A stretch of DNA of 31,532 nucleotides, from the NCBI GenBank assembly GCA_934424575.1, contig CAKRXU010000032.1, positions 1 through 31,532 on the forward strand. Reading direction: 5' to 3'. This DNA is from an uncultured Blautia sp. (GTDB taxonomy: Bacteria; Bacillota; Clostridia; Lachnospirales; Lachnospiraceae). This document shows, piece by piece, positions 16,486-25,295 of the stretch; position 1 is the first letter of the stretch; every line of letters begins with the position of its first letter. The notes beneath the pieces are model-generated. The model was not told where the DNA came from, ran no database searches, and worked only from the letters and a program-made list of their open reading frames with translations. A program made the translations under genes and the position numbers.

Positions 16486-16926
16486 ATGATGAAACTGGTC
16501 ACAAAAACATTTGATGAATTAACCACCGCAGAATTATACGAGATCTATAAACTACGCATATCCGTCTTTGTCGTAGAGCAGAACTGTCCATATCAGGAAA
16601 TTGATGACGCTGACAAAGCTGCAATCCACCTGTGGTTACAGGACGAAACCGGAATCCAGGCATACGCCCGCGCCCTGCCGCCAGGAGCAACTTTCCCGGA
16701 AGCCTCCATTGGCCGCGTCATAGCCGCCAAAAGACACTGCGGTCTCGGAACTCAGATCGTCTCCGCAGCAATCCAGATCATACAGGAGAAATTCCACACC
16801 CAAACCATCAAAATCGAAGCCCAGACGTACGCAAAGTCTCTATATGAAAAATTAGGCTTTGTACAGATCTCAGAACAATTTCTCGAAGATGGCATACCAC
16901 ATGTGATGATGGAATATAAGAAATGA
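16486..16926 (+). CDS. ElaA-like GNAT N-acetyltransferase
   Basis: This roughly 146-residue acyl-CoA N-acyltransferase resembles ElaA. The N-terminal LYEIYKLRISVFVVEQNCPYQEID stretch is typical of that branch; its central part is residues 17-31. The acetyl-CoA motif region is degraded-looking but present as RVIAAKRHCGLGTQIVSAAI, followed by IEAQTYAKSLYEKLGF. The GGGAG site fits ATG 16486; a second ATG follows at once at 16489. Codon use is richer in C and CCG/GCC codons than in the operon before it, which hints at a different origin. The substrate is unknown. Confidence 0.88.
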   Translation: MMKLVTKTFDELTTAELYEIYKLRISVFVVEQNCPYQEIDDADKAAIHLWLQDETGIQAYARALPPGATFPEASIGRVIAAKRHCGLGTQIVSAAIQIIQEKFHTQTIKIEAQTYAKSLYEKLGFVQISEQFLEDGIPHVMMEYKK

Positions 16927-17151
16927 TTGAGACAGTATTTTTTATTGTATTCCATTAATTAACTTTTTGTAAAGTCTCTTGAAAAAAGCAAGAACAAATG
17001 GTACTATAAATGCAAAGCATATTTTCTATAAATCTATGGCCTTCGTGCCAGTCTATTATCTAAAATCATTTCAGAAATCCATGCTTTTAAATCAATCAAA
17101 ATAAAAAAGCAGGGGTTTAAATGTGAAAGCGGATATTACTTTAGTTTTTGA

Positions 17152-17169
17152 CTCCTGCGACAACAGGAG
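17152..17169 (+). promoter_or_regulatory. Hairpin covering the ribosome site of the Rpn nuclease gene
   Basis: CTCCTG (17152-17157), a six-base loop and CAGGAG (17164-17169) form a perfect 6-bp stem whose 3' arm includes most of the AGGAGG ribosome site (17165-17170) of the gene starting at 17179. Folding would reduce translation. The rest of the 16927-17178 gap is AT-rich and shows no gene. Confidence 0.5.
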
Positions 17170-17178
17170 GTGCTGCCT

Positions 17179-18153
17179 ATGGCAAAAAACAAAAAGACAC
17201 GTAAAGTTACGCAAAAGAAAAATCAGACTGCTAAAAGAATGCAGGTAATGAGTAACATACCAACGGCAAATAGAAAATATAAGGATACGGTATTCCGTAT
17301 GCTGTTTTCGAACAAAGAGAATCTACTGTCTTTGTATAATGCAATTAACAGGACTGCATATGAAAACCTGGAAGATTTGGAGATTGTGACGCTTAAAAAT
17401 GCAGTTTATATGGGGATGAAGAATGATCTGGCGTTTATCATAGACATGAATCTGTTTTTGTATGAACATCAGTCAACATATAATCCCAACATTCCTCTCA
17501 GAGATTTGTTTTATATATCAGCAGAATACCAAAAACTGGTGAATCGGAAATCCCTGTATTCATCTTCGCTGCAGAAGATCCCGGCTCCATATTTTATTGT
17601 ATTTTACAATGGAACTGAGAAGGCAGAGGAATATTGGGAGAACTCGTTATCCGAGGCATATGAAAATCTAAGTGGAGAACCAAGACTGGAATTGAAAGTG
17701 ATTACTTTGAATATCAACGAAGGTTATAATAAAGAATTGATGGAAGAGTGTCAGATACTAAGAGAATATGCACAGTATGTTGCAAAAGTACGAAACTACA
17801 CAAAAGAAATGGAACTGGATGCAGCCGTAGAGCGTGCAGTAAATGAATGCATACGGGAGGGAATTCTGGAAGAGTTCCTTCGAGCCAACAGAGCGGAGGT
17901 TATCGCGATGAGCATATTTGAGTATGACAAAGAGGAAGAGGATAAAAAGCTTCGGAAAGCAGAATATGAAGCAGGGTATGATACAGGATTTGATGCTGGA
18001 AAGCAGACTGGATTGGAAGTGGGAATTAGTAAGGGAAAAAAAGAAATAATCCAATTGATGTTGGATGCAGGTGAGTCCCTTGAGAAGATTGTACAATATA
18101 CGGGATATACGGCAGAAGAAATAAAAGAGCTAAAAGAAGAGATGAGAGGTTAG
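17179..18153 (+). CDS. Rpn family recombination-promoting nuclease / PD-(D/E)XK transposase-like protein
   Basis: This 324-residue protein belongs to the Rpn/YhgA-like group. After a lysine-rich N-terminus the nuclease core begins KYKDTVFRMLFSNKENLLSL (about 33-52). It continues through a D-containing strand (NDLAFIIDMNLFLYEHQST, with a D...E.Q pattern near 94-105), then FYISAEYQKLV, and the PAPYFIVFYNG strand. The C-terminal part is charged, helical and glycine-spaced (GYDTGFDAGKQTG), ending in a short helix-turn motif. Rpn proteins of E. coli are Mg-dependent DNA endonucleases; many Lachnospiraceae carry several copies. The start at 17179 has AGGAGG eight bases upstream; that site is part of a hairpin. 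It is followed by its own terminator. Confidence 0.88.
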   Translation: MAKNKKTRKVTQKKNQTAKRMQVMSNIPTANRKYKDTVFRMLFSNKENLLSLYNAINRTAYENLEDLEIVTLKNAVYMGMKNDLAFIIDMNLFLYEHQSTYNPNIPLRDLFYISAEYQKLVNRKSLYSSSLQKIPAPYFIVFYNGTEKAEEYWENSLSEAYENLSGEPRLELKVITLNINEGYNKELMEECQILREYAQYVAKVRNYTKEMELDAAVERAVNECIREGILEEFLRANRAEVIAMSIFEYDKEEEDKKLRKAEYEAGYDTGFDAGKQTGLEVGISKGKKEIIQLMLDAGESLEKIVQYTGYTAEEIKELKEEMRG

Positions 18154-18157
18154 CGTT

Positions 18158-18209
18158 AAAAAGCAGAAATCATTATGGAATAAATCCATAACAGATTTCT
18201 GCTTTTTTT
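18158..18209 (+). terminator. Rho-independent terminator after the Rpn gene
   Basis: The arm 18158-18171 pairs perfectly with the arm starting at 18194, ending in seven T residues. A nested TTATGGA/TCCATAA stem fills the loop. The A-rich 5' arm would also allow function on the other strand. Confidence 0.85.
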
Positions 18210-18250
18210 GTTATGCAGTTTTTGCATACCGGGACATGTTGGATAGCTAT

Positions 18251-18279
18251 TTTACGATGACGTAAAGATAAAATATAAT
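18251..18279 (+). promoter_or_regulatory. Promoter with overlapping palindrome before the acid-sugar locus
   Basis: A perfect TATAAT (18274-18279) lies 45 bases before the dehydrogenase ATG. Seventeen bases upstream is TTTACG, a poor -35 that is also the left half of the inverted repeat TTTACG-N4-CGTAAA (18251-18266). A regulator bound there could repress or replace -35 recognition. Confidence 0.5.
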
Positions 18280-18323
18280 AAAGCCATCAAAACAACAACC
18301 GAACGTAAAAGGAGAAACGAAAC

Positions 18324-19436
18324 ATGGAAGAAAAAAGATATTCACAGGAACAGCTTGTAGAATTGGCAACCCGCTTAATGAAAACTAGTGGGATGAAAGA
18401 AGAAAGCGCAGCGACGATCGCAAGAGATCTGGTAGCAGCAGACATGAGAGGCTTGTACAGCCACGGCGTATCAAGAATCCCGATGTACCTCAAAAGAATC
18501 GAATGCAACTGTGTAAAACCAAACCCAGATATCAAAGTAGAGCAGGTAGCTCCGGCAGTTCTCAGAGTAAATGGAGATGACGGAATGGGCTTCCTCGTAG
18601 CACACAAAGCAGTAGAAGAAGGAATCAAACTTGCCGAAAAGACAGGAATCGCGATGATCGGATGTACCCATAGTACTCACTATGGAATGGCTGCTCTCTA
18701 TGTAAGACAGGCAGTGGAAGCTGGTTACTGCTGTATGGTCTACACCAATTCCAGCCCGGCACTCCCGGTATTTGGAGGACGGACAACATTCCTCGGCGCG
18801 GCACCATTTGCGGCAGGAATGGCAGGTGGATACGAAAGCCCGGCATACGTTCTTGACATGGCAATGACCAAAACAGCAAGAGGAAAAATCCGCGTGGCAA
18901 TGATCAACAACGAACCGATCGCAGAAGGACTTGCTCTTGACAGCGACGGAAATCCGACAACCGATGCAAAGAAAGCATTCGAGGGAGTGTGTCTCCCATT
19001 CGGTGGACCGAAAGGTGCCGGACTTGCAATGCTGATGGATATGCTCGCCGGAATGTATACCGGTTCCAATTATGCAGGTGATGTAAGCAGCCTGTATTAC
19101 AGATTTGATGAGCCACAGAACCTGGGTCATATGATCTTTATCATGAAAGCAGACATGTTCATGAGCATGGATGAATACAAAAAGCGTATGGACGTTTACT
19201 ACAAGAGATTAAAAGCACTTCCAAAAGCAGCCGGCGTAAAAGAAATCCTGATGCCAGGTGAACCAGAGGACAGAAAGACAGAAGCAAGCAAGCGAGATGG
19301 CATCCTCCTCAGCGGAAATATTCAGGAAAGTCTGTATCTCGAGTGCATGAAACGAAACGTAGCCTGCGAAGATATTTTAGGCAAGGCAGAACTGGATCAG
19401 AGCCACAATGCAGGAGATGTTGTTTTTGGAAATTAA
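18324..19436 (+). CDS. Ldh-family NAD(P)-dependent dehydrogenase (malate/L-lactate/ureidoglycolate type)
   Basis: This 370-residue enzyme belongs to the type 2 malate/lactate dehydrogenase family (YbiC, YiaK, AllD, ComC), which oxidises 2-hydroxy acids with NAD(P). Visible blocks are DMRGLYSHGVSRIP (about 40-53), THSTHYGMAALYVR (about 114-127), the LDMAMTKTARGKI segment and FGGPKGAGLAML (about 229-240). An AAAGGAG site precedes the ATG. It lies next to OtnI/OtnK/OtnC-like genes, so its likely job is the first oxidation of a four-carbon or related acid sugar to the 2-oxo acid, a step done by LtnD-type enzymes in known tetronate pathways. Its 3' end overlaps that of the convergent LysR gene by four bases. 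Confidence 0.9.
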   Translation: MEEKRYSQEQLVELATRLMKTSGMKEESAATIARDLVAADMRGLYSHGVSRIPMYLKRIECNCVKPNPDIKVEQVAPAVLRVNGDDGMGFLVAHKAVEEGIKLAEKTGIAMIGCTHSTHYGMAALYVRQAVEAGYCCMVYTNSSPALPVFGGRTTFLGAAPFAAGMAGGYESPAYVLDMAMTKTARGKIRVAMINNEPIAEGLALDSDGNPTTDAKKAFEGVCLPFGGPKGAGLAMLMDMLAGMYTGSNYAGDVSSLYYRFDEPQNLGHMIFIMKADMFMSMDEYKKRMDVYYKRLKALPKAAGVKEILMPGEPEDRKTEASKRDGILLSGNIQESLYLECMKRNVACEDILGKAELDQSHNAGDVVFGN

Positions 19437-20375
19437 ATATCCACAGGGATCATGTGGGAGATCCCCCCGCATAATTCCGTAAAGTGTTCCAGCACAAACT
19501 GTGTGAACTGCGCAATGATCGGGTTCTGAAGATCAGCTTTATTATAGACCATCCAGGAATCACGCCGGAACTTGGAACCATCCAGGTATTCAAGCGGCAA
19601 CGAATAAAGTCCATCCTCCGGGTTAAAATACCGGCCGTCAGAGAAGATTCCATATCCCAGTCCTTTTTTGACAAGCTGGATACAGGCATCACCGGTATGT
19701 ACCCGGAAACGGATCTTGGGCGGTTCTGAGAACCGTTCCTGCCACCAGCGTTTGGAAGCTTTGACAATGGAAGTTTCCTTGGTATAAACAATCTGCGGCA
19801 GAGATGGAAGTTTTCTTGGTATAAACAATCTGCGGCAGAGATGGAAGTTCCGAGAGAACGACAGGCTGTTTGGAAATAATGTAGATCTGATCTCTCGACA
19901 GCAGTTTCTTTTCCAGAGACGTATCAATCTCACCACGGACAAAACTTACATCCAGTTCCTGCTTTTCAACATATTTCAGCAGTTCATGACTCAGATCCGT
20001 GTGAAGATTGATCTCAATATTTGGATAAAGTGTAGAAAACTGCTCGATCAGATTTGGAATTACAAAGTGGACAAAAGAATTCGGGGCACCAAGGCGCAGA
20101 GTTCCGTTCAGTTCGCCGCGGGACTGGGAAATCGTAGATTTGATGGAATTGATCGCATTAAGGATTTCAGAAGCCTTGCGGGCGGCATATTCGCCTTCTG
20201 GTGTAAAGGTAACTCCTTTGTTCGTGCGCAGGATCAGCACAGCACCAAGTTCATCCTCGATCTGCTGGAGACGACGGGTGAGGGTTGGCTGAGTGATATA
20301 CAAAAGTTCCGCGGCTTTTGTAATATTCTTGGTTTTGTAAAGAGTGGATAAAATGTTCCAGTCAAAATCTCGCAT
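19433..20375 (-). pseudogene. LysR family regulator, frameshifted by a 37-bp tandem duplication
   Basis: The N-terminal frame (from ATG 20375) has a normal LysR helix-turn-helix (DWNILSTLYKTKNITKAAEL, then TQPTLTRRLQQIEDELGAV) and effector domain. It runs into the direct repeat at 19768-19849, where the period of 37 bases shifts the frame. The C-terminal half then continues in another frame (KASKRWWQERFSEPP, then GDACIQLVKKGLGYGIFSDG) to a stop at 19433. Deleting one 37-base unit leaves 906 bases, exactly 302 codons, a normal LysR length. A GGGAG site stands eight bases before the ATG. It sits convergent to the dehydrogenase and divergent from the isomerase gene, so it is probably the locus regulator, now broken or switchable. 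Confidence 0.88.
19768..19849. repeat. 37-bp direct tandem repeat, two copies plus 8 bases
   Basis: The unit starting TGGAAGTTTCCTTGG occurs at 19768-19804 and again at 19805-19841 with one C/T difference; the first eight bases are repeated once more to 19849. It lies wholly inside the LysR gene, and because 37 is not a multiple of three it breaks the reading frame. Confidence 0.95.
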
Positions 20376-20451
20376 AAGAAAACTCCCTTTCTTAAGTGTT
20401 AGATATAATTTTATAACGATGTGAAAAATAAGTCAAACAGAGGTGACAGAA

Positions 20452-21261
20452 ATGAAATTATCTTTTCCGGTATGCATTCCGAATACAGACGAAACTATCA
20501 TGGCATGGTGCCAGAATTATGAAGAATCTTTTCCGTGGCTTGCCGGAAATGGATATGAAGGAATCGAAATGCTGGTCCGAGATCCGGCAGAAGTACCGAA
20601 AGATCAGGTTCTTACACTTTTACAGGAAAATAAATTACAGATTTCAGCAATCGGAACAACTCCCATGCAGAAAAAAGATCATCTGTTTCTGCTGAGTGAA
20701 GACAAAGAGATCCGTGAAGAGGCGCAGAAACGTCTGGAAGCTCTTATAGAACTCGGAGATTTTTTCCATGCACCAATTCTGGTCGGAAAATACCGTGGAA
20801 TGCAGAAAGATGCAGACCATTGCAGAATGGAAGATCTGGAAGAAATCATCCGAAAAGCAGACAAAAAAGCATCGGAAACCGGTGTAACGCTGCTGATTGA
20901 ACCTCAGAACAGCGATAATATCAATAACCTGAATACAATAGAAGAAACCGTTGCATGGATCCGAAGAAACCGATTTATGAATGTAAAGCTTCTGATGGAC
21001 ATTTTTCATATGGACAAAACAGAACAGTCCATTGAGAACAGCCTGCGGATCTACCGAGAATATATCGGAATGATCCATATGGCAGATTCGAAGCGAAAAG
21101 TTCCGGGAAGTGGCAAGATCAACATTCGAGAGATTTTGCAGACTCTTAATAAGATTGGATACCAGGGATTCCTTTCTATGGAGAGCAAACAGGAACCGGA
21201 CACAAAATCTGTGGCAGCAATGTCTGCCAGAGCATTAAAAGATATGGACGGAGAAAAATAA
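20452..21261 (+). CDS. TIM-barrel sugar isomerase/epimerase, OtnI-like position
   Basis: This 269-residue protein belongs to the xylose isomerase-like TIM barrel (AP endonuclease family 2) superfamily. Metal ligands are visible at the ends of strands: E in GYEGIEML (about 40), LLIEPQNSDN (about 148-157), LLMDIFHMDK (about 182-191), MIHMADSKR, and the last strand FLSMESK. In known acid-sugar pathways a 2-oxo-tetronate isomerase (OtnI) moves the keto group before phosphorylation by OtnK. The direct neighbourhood here supports such a role, although OtnI in some operons is a different-looking hydroxypyruvate-isomerase-like protein. ATG 20452 with an AGAGGTGA site is preferred to GTG 20443. The stop is one base before the next ATG. 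Confidence 0.85.
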   Translation: MKLSFPVCIPNTDETIMAWCQNYEESFPWLAGNGYEGIEMLVRDPAEVPKDQVLTLLQENKLQISAIGTTPMQKKDHLFLLSEDKEIREEAQKRLEALIELGDFFHAPILVGKYRGMQKDADHCRMEDLEEIIRKADKKASETGVTLLIEPQNSDNINNLNTIEETVAWIRRNRFMNVKLLMDIFHMDKTEQSIENSLRIYREYIGMIHMADSKRKVPGSGKINIREILQTLNKIGYQGFLSMESKQEPDTKSVAAMSARALKDMDGEK

Positions 21262-21262
21262 G

Positions 21263-23170
21263 ATGAAAAAAATCGCATTGGTAAATATTACACCAAATTG
21301 TATCAGCCCAATGATGGACTGCATCAGTGAATATACAGATATCAAACCGATACAGTATCTGGACAGTACGATTCTGGATGAAATAAGAAAAGAAGGCAGA
21401 ATTACAGACCGCTGTATGGGACGAATGCTTTCTATGATCGCAAAAGCGTGTGTGGATGGCGCGGAAGGCATTATCCTGATCTGTACCATGTTTTCAAAAT
21501 ATGTAGAACTTTTCCGGAAACTTTTTTCCGTGCCGATCGTAGGCGCGGATGTGGCAATGATGGAAGATGCCGGAGAAAGCGGTGGAAAAACAGCACTTTT
21601 ATGTACTTTTGAAGGAACCAGAGAAGTTTCCACGAAGCTTCTTGAGAAATACTGCAAAGCTTCCGGCAAGTCATATACAATTGATACTTATGTACTTCAG
21701 GAAGCTTACAATGACGCGCAGGCAGGAAATATGGAAAAACACAATGAACGGATCCGTGATAAAATCACAGGACTTGACGCACAGTATGACAACATCGTAC
21801 TTGCCCAGATGTCTATGGCAGGGGCCGCAAAAGGGTTAAAACTGGAACATGCAGCACTCTATACCAGTCCGAAATCTGCCATTGAAACAATCAAAAAGAT
21901 CACCTCTCCAGGAATCCTGGGCTGTATCGCAGATGATTTCACCGGAGCCAGTGATGCCGCTTCTTTTCTGGCCAAAAGAGGAATTCGGACGATCCTGTTA
22001 AACGGAACACCGGATGGAGACAGAGAAATCGGCGATGCACAGGCAGTTGTGGTTGCACTCAAAACAAGAACGATGGAGACCGCAAAGGCTGTGGAAGAAA
22101 CCCTTCAGGCAGCAGCATGGCTGAAAGAAAAGAATGCGCAGCAGATCTATATCAAATACTGCTCCACATTTGACTCAACCAGAGAGGGAAATATAGGACC
22201 GATCATGGATGCCCTTCTGGAAACATATCATATCCCATATTCCGTACTGTGTCCATCCCTTCCAGTAAACGGTCGTACGGTGGAGAATGGCAGACTCTAT
22301 GTAAATGGAGTTCCGCTGGATGAAAGCCCAATGAAAAATCATCCATTGACTCCAATGTGGGATTCGGATCTTGTAAACCTCATGGAAGCGCAGAGCAGAT
22401 ACAAATGTGTAAAAGTGGGGCATATCACAGAAGAAAACCAGAAACAGAAAATAGACGAAGTACAGGAATTTCAAGGAGAACATGACCATTTTTATATAAT
22501 TCCGGATTACAGCAATGAAGAAGATGCCAGAAATATTGTAAAGGTATTTGGCAATCTTGAGATTTTATCCGGCGGATCTGGACTTCTTGAGTATCTTGCA
22601 GAAAAATATACAGAATCCAATACAGAAAAAACGCCAGAAACTGCAACAGACGGAAAAGCACTTCTGCTTGCCGGAAGCTGTTCTGTGGCAACCAGAAACC
22701 AGATCGCTTATATTCAGGAAAAAGGAGTCTTGTCTGTCAAAATGGATCCGATTGCGCTGATGCAGAACAGACAGTCAGAAGAAGAACTCTGGAATTTTAT
22801 CAGAGAAAATCCATCAGAAGTACTGGTTTACAGTTCTGATGATCCACAGGCAGTAAAAGAAGTCCAGAAACTCGGCAAAGACAAGGCGGCAGTTCTTCTT
22901 GAGAGAACAACGGCGAACCTTGCCAAAAGAGCCGTAGAAAACGGATTTACACGGATCATCGTAGCAGGCGGTGAAACTTCGGGCGCAGTGACGAAAGCAC
23001 TTGGCTACGATGCCTATGAAATTGGAGAGAGCGTTGCACCAGGTGTCCCGGTTATGACACCATTAAATAGCAAAAACATCCGACTGGTTCTGAAATCAGG
23101 AAATTTCGGTGATGTGGATTTTATGGAAAAAGCATTGAAGCTTACAGGAAAGGACAAAGATCATGAGTGA
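21263..23170 (+). CDS. Fusion of an Asp/Glu racemase-like domain with a four-carbon acid sugar kinase (OtnK-like)
   Basis: This 635-residue protein has two parts. Residues 1-212 resemble the aspartate/glutamate/hydantoin racemase superfamily: C74 in ILICTMFSKY fits the first catalytic cysteine, while the second is replaced (Q182 in VLAQMSMAG), as in some relatives that do not racemise. From about residue 217 the protein is a DUF1537 kinase (OtnK): DDFTGASDAASF with D224-D225 in the sugar-acid domain, then KYCSTFDST, and a C-terminal nucleotide domain ending IIVAGGETSGAVTKALG near 570. OtnK phosphorylates 3-oxo-tetronates for cleavage by OtnC. The stretch is continuous with no stop, and neither half shows decay. 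It abuts the isomerase gene and overlaps otnC by eight bases. Confidence 0.88.
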   Translation: MKKIALVNITPNCISPMMDCISEYTDIKPIQYLDSTILDEIRKEGRITDRCMGRMLSMIAKACVDGAEGIILICTMFSKYVELFRKLFSVPIVGADVAMMEDAGESGGKTALLCTFEGTREVSTKLLEKYCKASGKSYTIDTYVLQEAYNDAQAGNMEKHNERIRDKITGLDAQYDNIVLAQMSMAGAAKGLKLEHAALYTSPKSAIETIKKITSPGILGCIADDFTGASDAASFLAKRGIRTILLNGTPDGDREIGDAQAVVVALKTRTMETAKAVEETLQAAAWLKEKNAQQIYIKYCSTFDSTREGNIGPIMDALLETYHIPYSVLCPSLPVNGRTVENGRLYVNGVPLDESPMKNHPLTPMWDSDLVNLMEAQSRYKCVKVGHITEENQKQKIDEVQEFQGEHDHFYIIPDYSNEEDARNIVKVFGNLEILSGGSGLLEYLAEKYTESNTEKTPETATDGKALLLAGSCSVATRNQIAYIQEKGVLSVKMDPIALMQNRQSEEELWNFIRENPSEVLVYSSDDPQAVKEVQKLGKDKAAVLLERTTANLAKRAVENGFTRIIVAGGETSGAVTKALGYDAYEIGESVAPGVPVMTPLNSKNIRLVLKSGNFGDVDFMEKALKLTGKDKDHE

Positions 23171-23762
23171 TACATTAGAGAAAAAATTAGAGCAGGCAGT
23201 CTGGATCGCACAGAGTCTGTTTGAGCGAGGCAAGACAGCGGGCTCTACAGCAAATATGAGTTTCCGTCATGAAGATAAGATTTATATCACAGCAAGTGGA
23301 ACCTGTTTCGGAACGCTCAAGAAAGAAGATTTTGCAGTAATTGATATGAACGGAGAAGTACAGGGAGACAAAAAGCCAAGCAAAGAGTTTCCACTTCATC
23401 TGTCACTATATCAGGCAAAAGAACAGACGGGAGCTGTCATTCATACGCACAGTTTTTATTCCACGATCTGGTCATGTCTGGCACATGAAAATGAGAATGA
23501 CTGCATCCCGTCCTATACACCATATCTCAAAATGAAACTTGGAACCGTAGGTCTGGTTCCTTATGCAAAACCAGGCACAGAAGAACTTTTTAAGGCCTTC
23601 CGGGAACGGATTAAAGACAGTGACGGATATCTTCTCCGAAACCATGGACCAGTCGCGGGCGGTAAAGATCTGATGGATGCTTTTTATATCCTTGAGGAAC
23701 TGGAAGAAAGTGCAAAAGTAGCATGGACACTGAAAAACTGCGACGTACAGACCATACAGTAA
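23163..23762 (+). CDS. otnC: Class II aldolase, 3-oxo-tetronate 4-phosphate decarboxylase-like
   Basis: This 199-residue protein has the class II aldolase/adducin fold of the FucA/AraD/OtnC group. The zinc histidines are H94 and H96 in VIHTHSFYS and H161 in LLRNHGPV; the catalytic acid is in PSKEFPLH (about 74-81). SGTCFG and GSTANMS near the N-terminus form the phosphate site. Next to an OtnK-type kinase the expected reaction is decarboxylation of 3-oxo-tetronate 4-phosphate to dihydroxyacetone phosphate and CO2. It overlaps the kinase gene by eight bases, so translation is probably coupled. The gene symbol follows from context more than from sequence alone. Confidence 0.82.
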   Translation: MSDTLEKKLEQAVWIAQSLFERGKTAGSTANMSFRHEDKIYITASGTCFGTLKKEDFAVIDMNGEVQGDKKPSKEFPLHLSLYQAKEQTGAVIHTHSFYSTIWSCLAHENENDCIPSYTPYLKMKLGTVGLVPYAKPGTEELFKAFRERIKDSDGYLLRNHGPVAGGKDLMDAFYILEELEESAKVAWTLKNCDVQTIQ

Positions 23763-23969
23763 GAAAAAAAGAACTTTTTCTAAAACAGAAAGTATCTATA
23801 TTGCCAGATGCTTATATGGAGAAAGACAGGAGTGATGAGTTAGACACGCAAATTTTTTATAAAAAAATAGAAAAAGAGAGTTTTATTGGACTGAATAAAG
23901 AGTATAATAAAAAATGTAAGAACAAATAGGACTTACTTATGGCTAAGATAGAAAGGTTAAGAAGCAGAT

Positions 23970-25295
23970 ATGAAGATTATATCCAGCTATGGCGTGGAAT
24001 TACGAAAACAGAATATCCCGATCCGCGAGACGATGGATGTCTACAGGTCGGCAGTCGGTTATTTGACAGAAATCTACGCACAGGTATGGGAAGAATTAGA
24101 AAGAATCCCGGAAACAAAGAAACGGTTCAATGAGGCAGAACACCTGATACATACAACGAAAAAGAATCAGGCTCGTTTTGATTTTGATTTTCGGTTCCCA
24201 AAGATGCCTTCTTACCTGAGAAGGGCAGCTATCCAGCATGCCTTGGGAAGCATATCTTCTTATAAAACTAGGCTGAAATTGTGGGAAAAAACAGACCGAA
24301 TAGAAGGAAAGCCGAAACTTGTATATGAGAATCATGCCATGCCGGTCTTTTACCGAGAGGGGATGTACCGGGAGGATGAAGGAGAAAAGGATATTGCTTA
24401 TCTGAAATTATATGACGGACATGATTGGAAATGGTTTCATGTACGGTTAAGCCATACTGACATGGAGTATTTGAGAAAAAACTGGTTCGGGGAAAAAGCA
24501 TCTGCCCCGATACTGGAGAAAAGGCACAGGAAATATTTTCTGCGTTTTTTCTATACAGAAGATGTGATACTTACGAAAACACCAGTCAAAGAACAGATCA
24601 TCTGCAGTGTGGATCTGGGGATCAATACCGATGCAGTCTGTACTATTATGCGGTCAGATGGAACTGTCCTGGGAAGAAAGTTTATCGACTTTCCCAGTGA
24701 AAAAGACCGGATGTACCATGTACTGGGACGGATACGGAGATTTCAGAGAGAACATGGATCTGTGCAGACAAAGAGCAGATGGGCTTATGCGAAACGTCTG
24801 AATATCGAACTGGGCAGGAAAATCGCAGGAGCAGTCACAAAATATGCAAAAGAGAACCATGCAGATGTAATTGTTTTCGAATACCTGGAGACAAAGGGAA
24901 AGATATCCGGGAGAAAGAAACAGAAACTGCATCTGTGGAGAAAACGGGATATCCAGAAACGCTGTGAACATCAGGCACATAGAAATGGGATGCGGATATC
25001 GAGGATCTGTGCGTGGAACACCAGCAGGTTTGCATATGATGGAACAGGAACAGTTACCCGTGATCCGGGAAACCACAGCCTGTGTGTATTCCAGACAGGA
25101 AAACGATATAATTGCGACTTATCAGCATCGTACAATATAGGAGCAAGATATTTTATCAGAGAGCTTTTAAAACCCCTTCCGGTAACGGAAAGGTCTTTGC
25201 TGGAGGCAAAAGTCCCTGCAGTAAAGCGTAGAACCTCATGTGTTTATGCGGATCTGAGAAAACTCAGTTCAGAAATGAACTTAAGAGCAGCATAA
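23970..25295 (+). CDS. tnpB: TnpB RNA-guided nuclease, divergent type with altered zinc finger
   Basis: This 441-residue protein is a TnpB homologue. RuvC-I is SVDLGINTDAV (D about 214), RuvC-II is IVFEYLETKGK (E about 303), and RuvC-III is YNCDLSASYNIGARYF (D about 383). Before RuvC-III the usual CxxC...CxxC zinc ribbon is largely replaced: TSRFAYDGTG stands where TSKTCSVCG is normal, leaving only LC and NC. The frame opens at ATG 23970 without a good ribosome site. A better start, ATG 23939 with GGA eight bases before, opens MAKIERLRSRYEDY in another frame, which suggests a frameshift near 23965-23985. TnpB of IS605 elements cuts DNA guided by an RNA from the element's right end. Expression and activity here are uncertain. 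Confidence 0.85.
   Translation: MKIISSYGVELRKQNIPIRETMDVYRSAVGYLTEIYAQVWEELERIPETKKRFNEAEHLIHTTKKNQARFDFDFRFPKMPSYLRRAAIQHALGSISSYKTRLKLWEKTDRIEGKPKLVYENHAMPVFYREGMYREDEGEKDIAYLKLYDGHDWKWFHVRLSHTDMEYLRKNWFGEKASAPILEKRHRKYFLRFFYTEDVILTKTPVKEQIICSVDLGINTDAVCTIMRSDGTVLGRKFIDFPSEKDRMYHVLGRIRRFQREHGSVQTKSRWAYAKRLNIELGRKIAGAVTKYAKENHADVIVFEYLETKGKISGRKKQKLHLWRKRDIQKRCEHQAHRNGMRISRICAWNTSRFAYDGTGTVTRDPGNHSLCVFQTGKRYNCDLSASYNIGARYFIRELLKPLPVTERSLLEAKVPAVKRRTSCVYADLRKLSSEMNLRAA

Noticed and set aside
23723..23929. 68-codon open frame between otnC and tnpB
   Set aside because: It starts inside otnC and is lysine-rich in an AT-rich stretch, with no ribosome site or recognisable motif.
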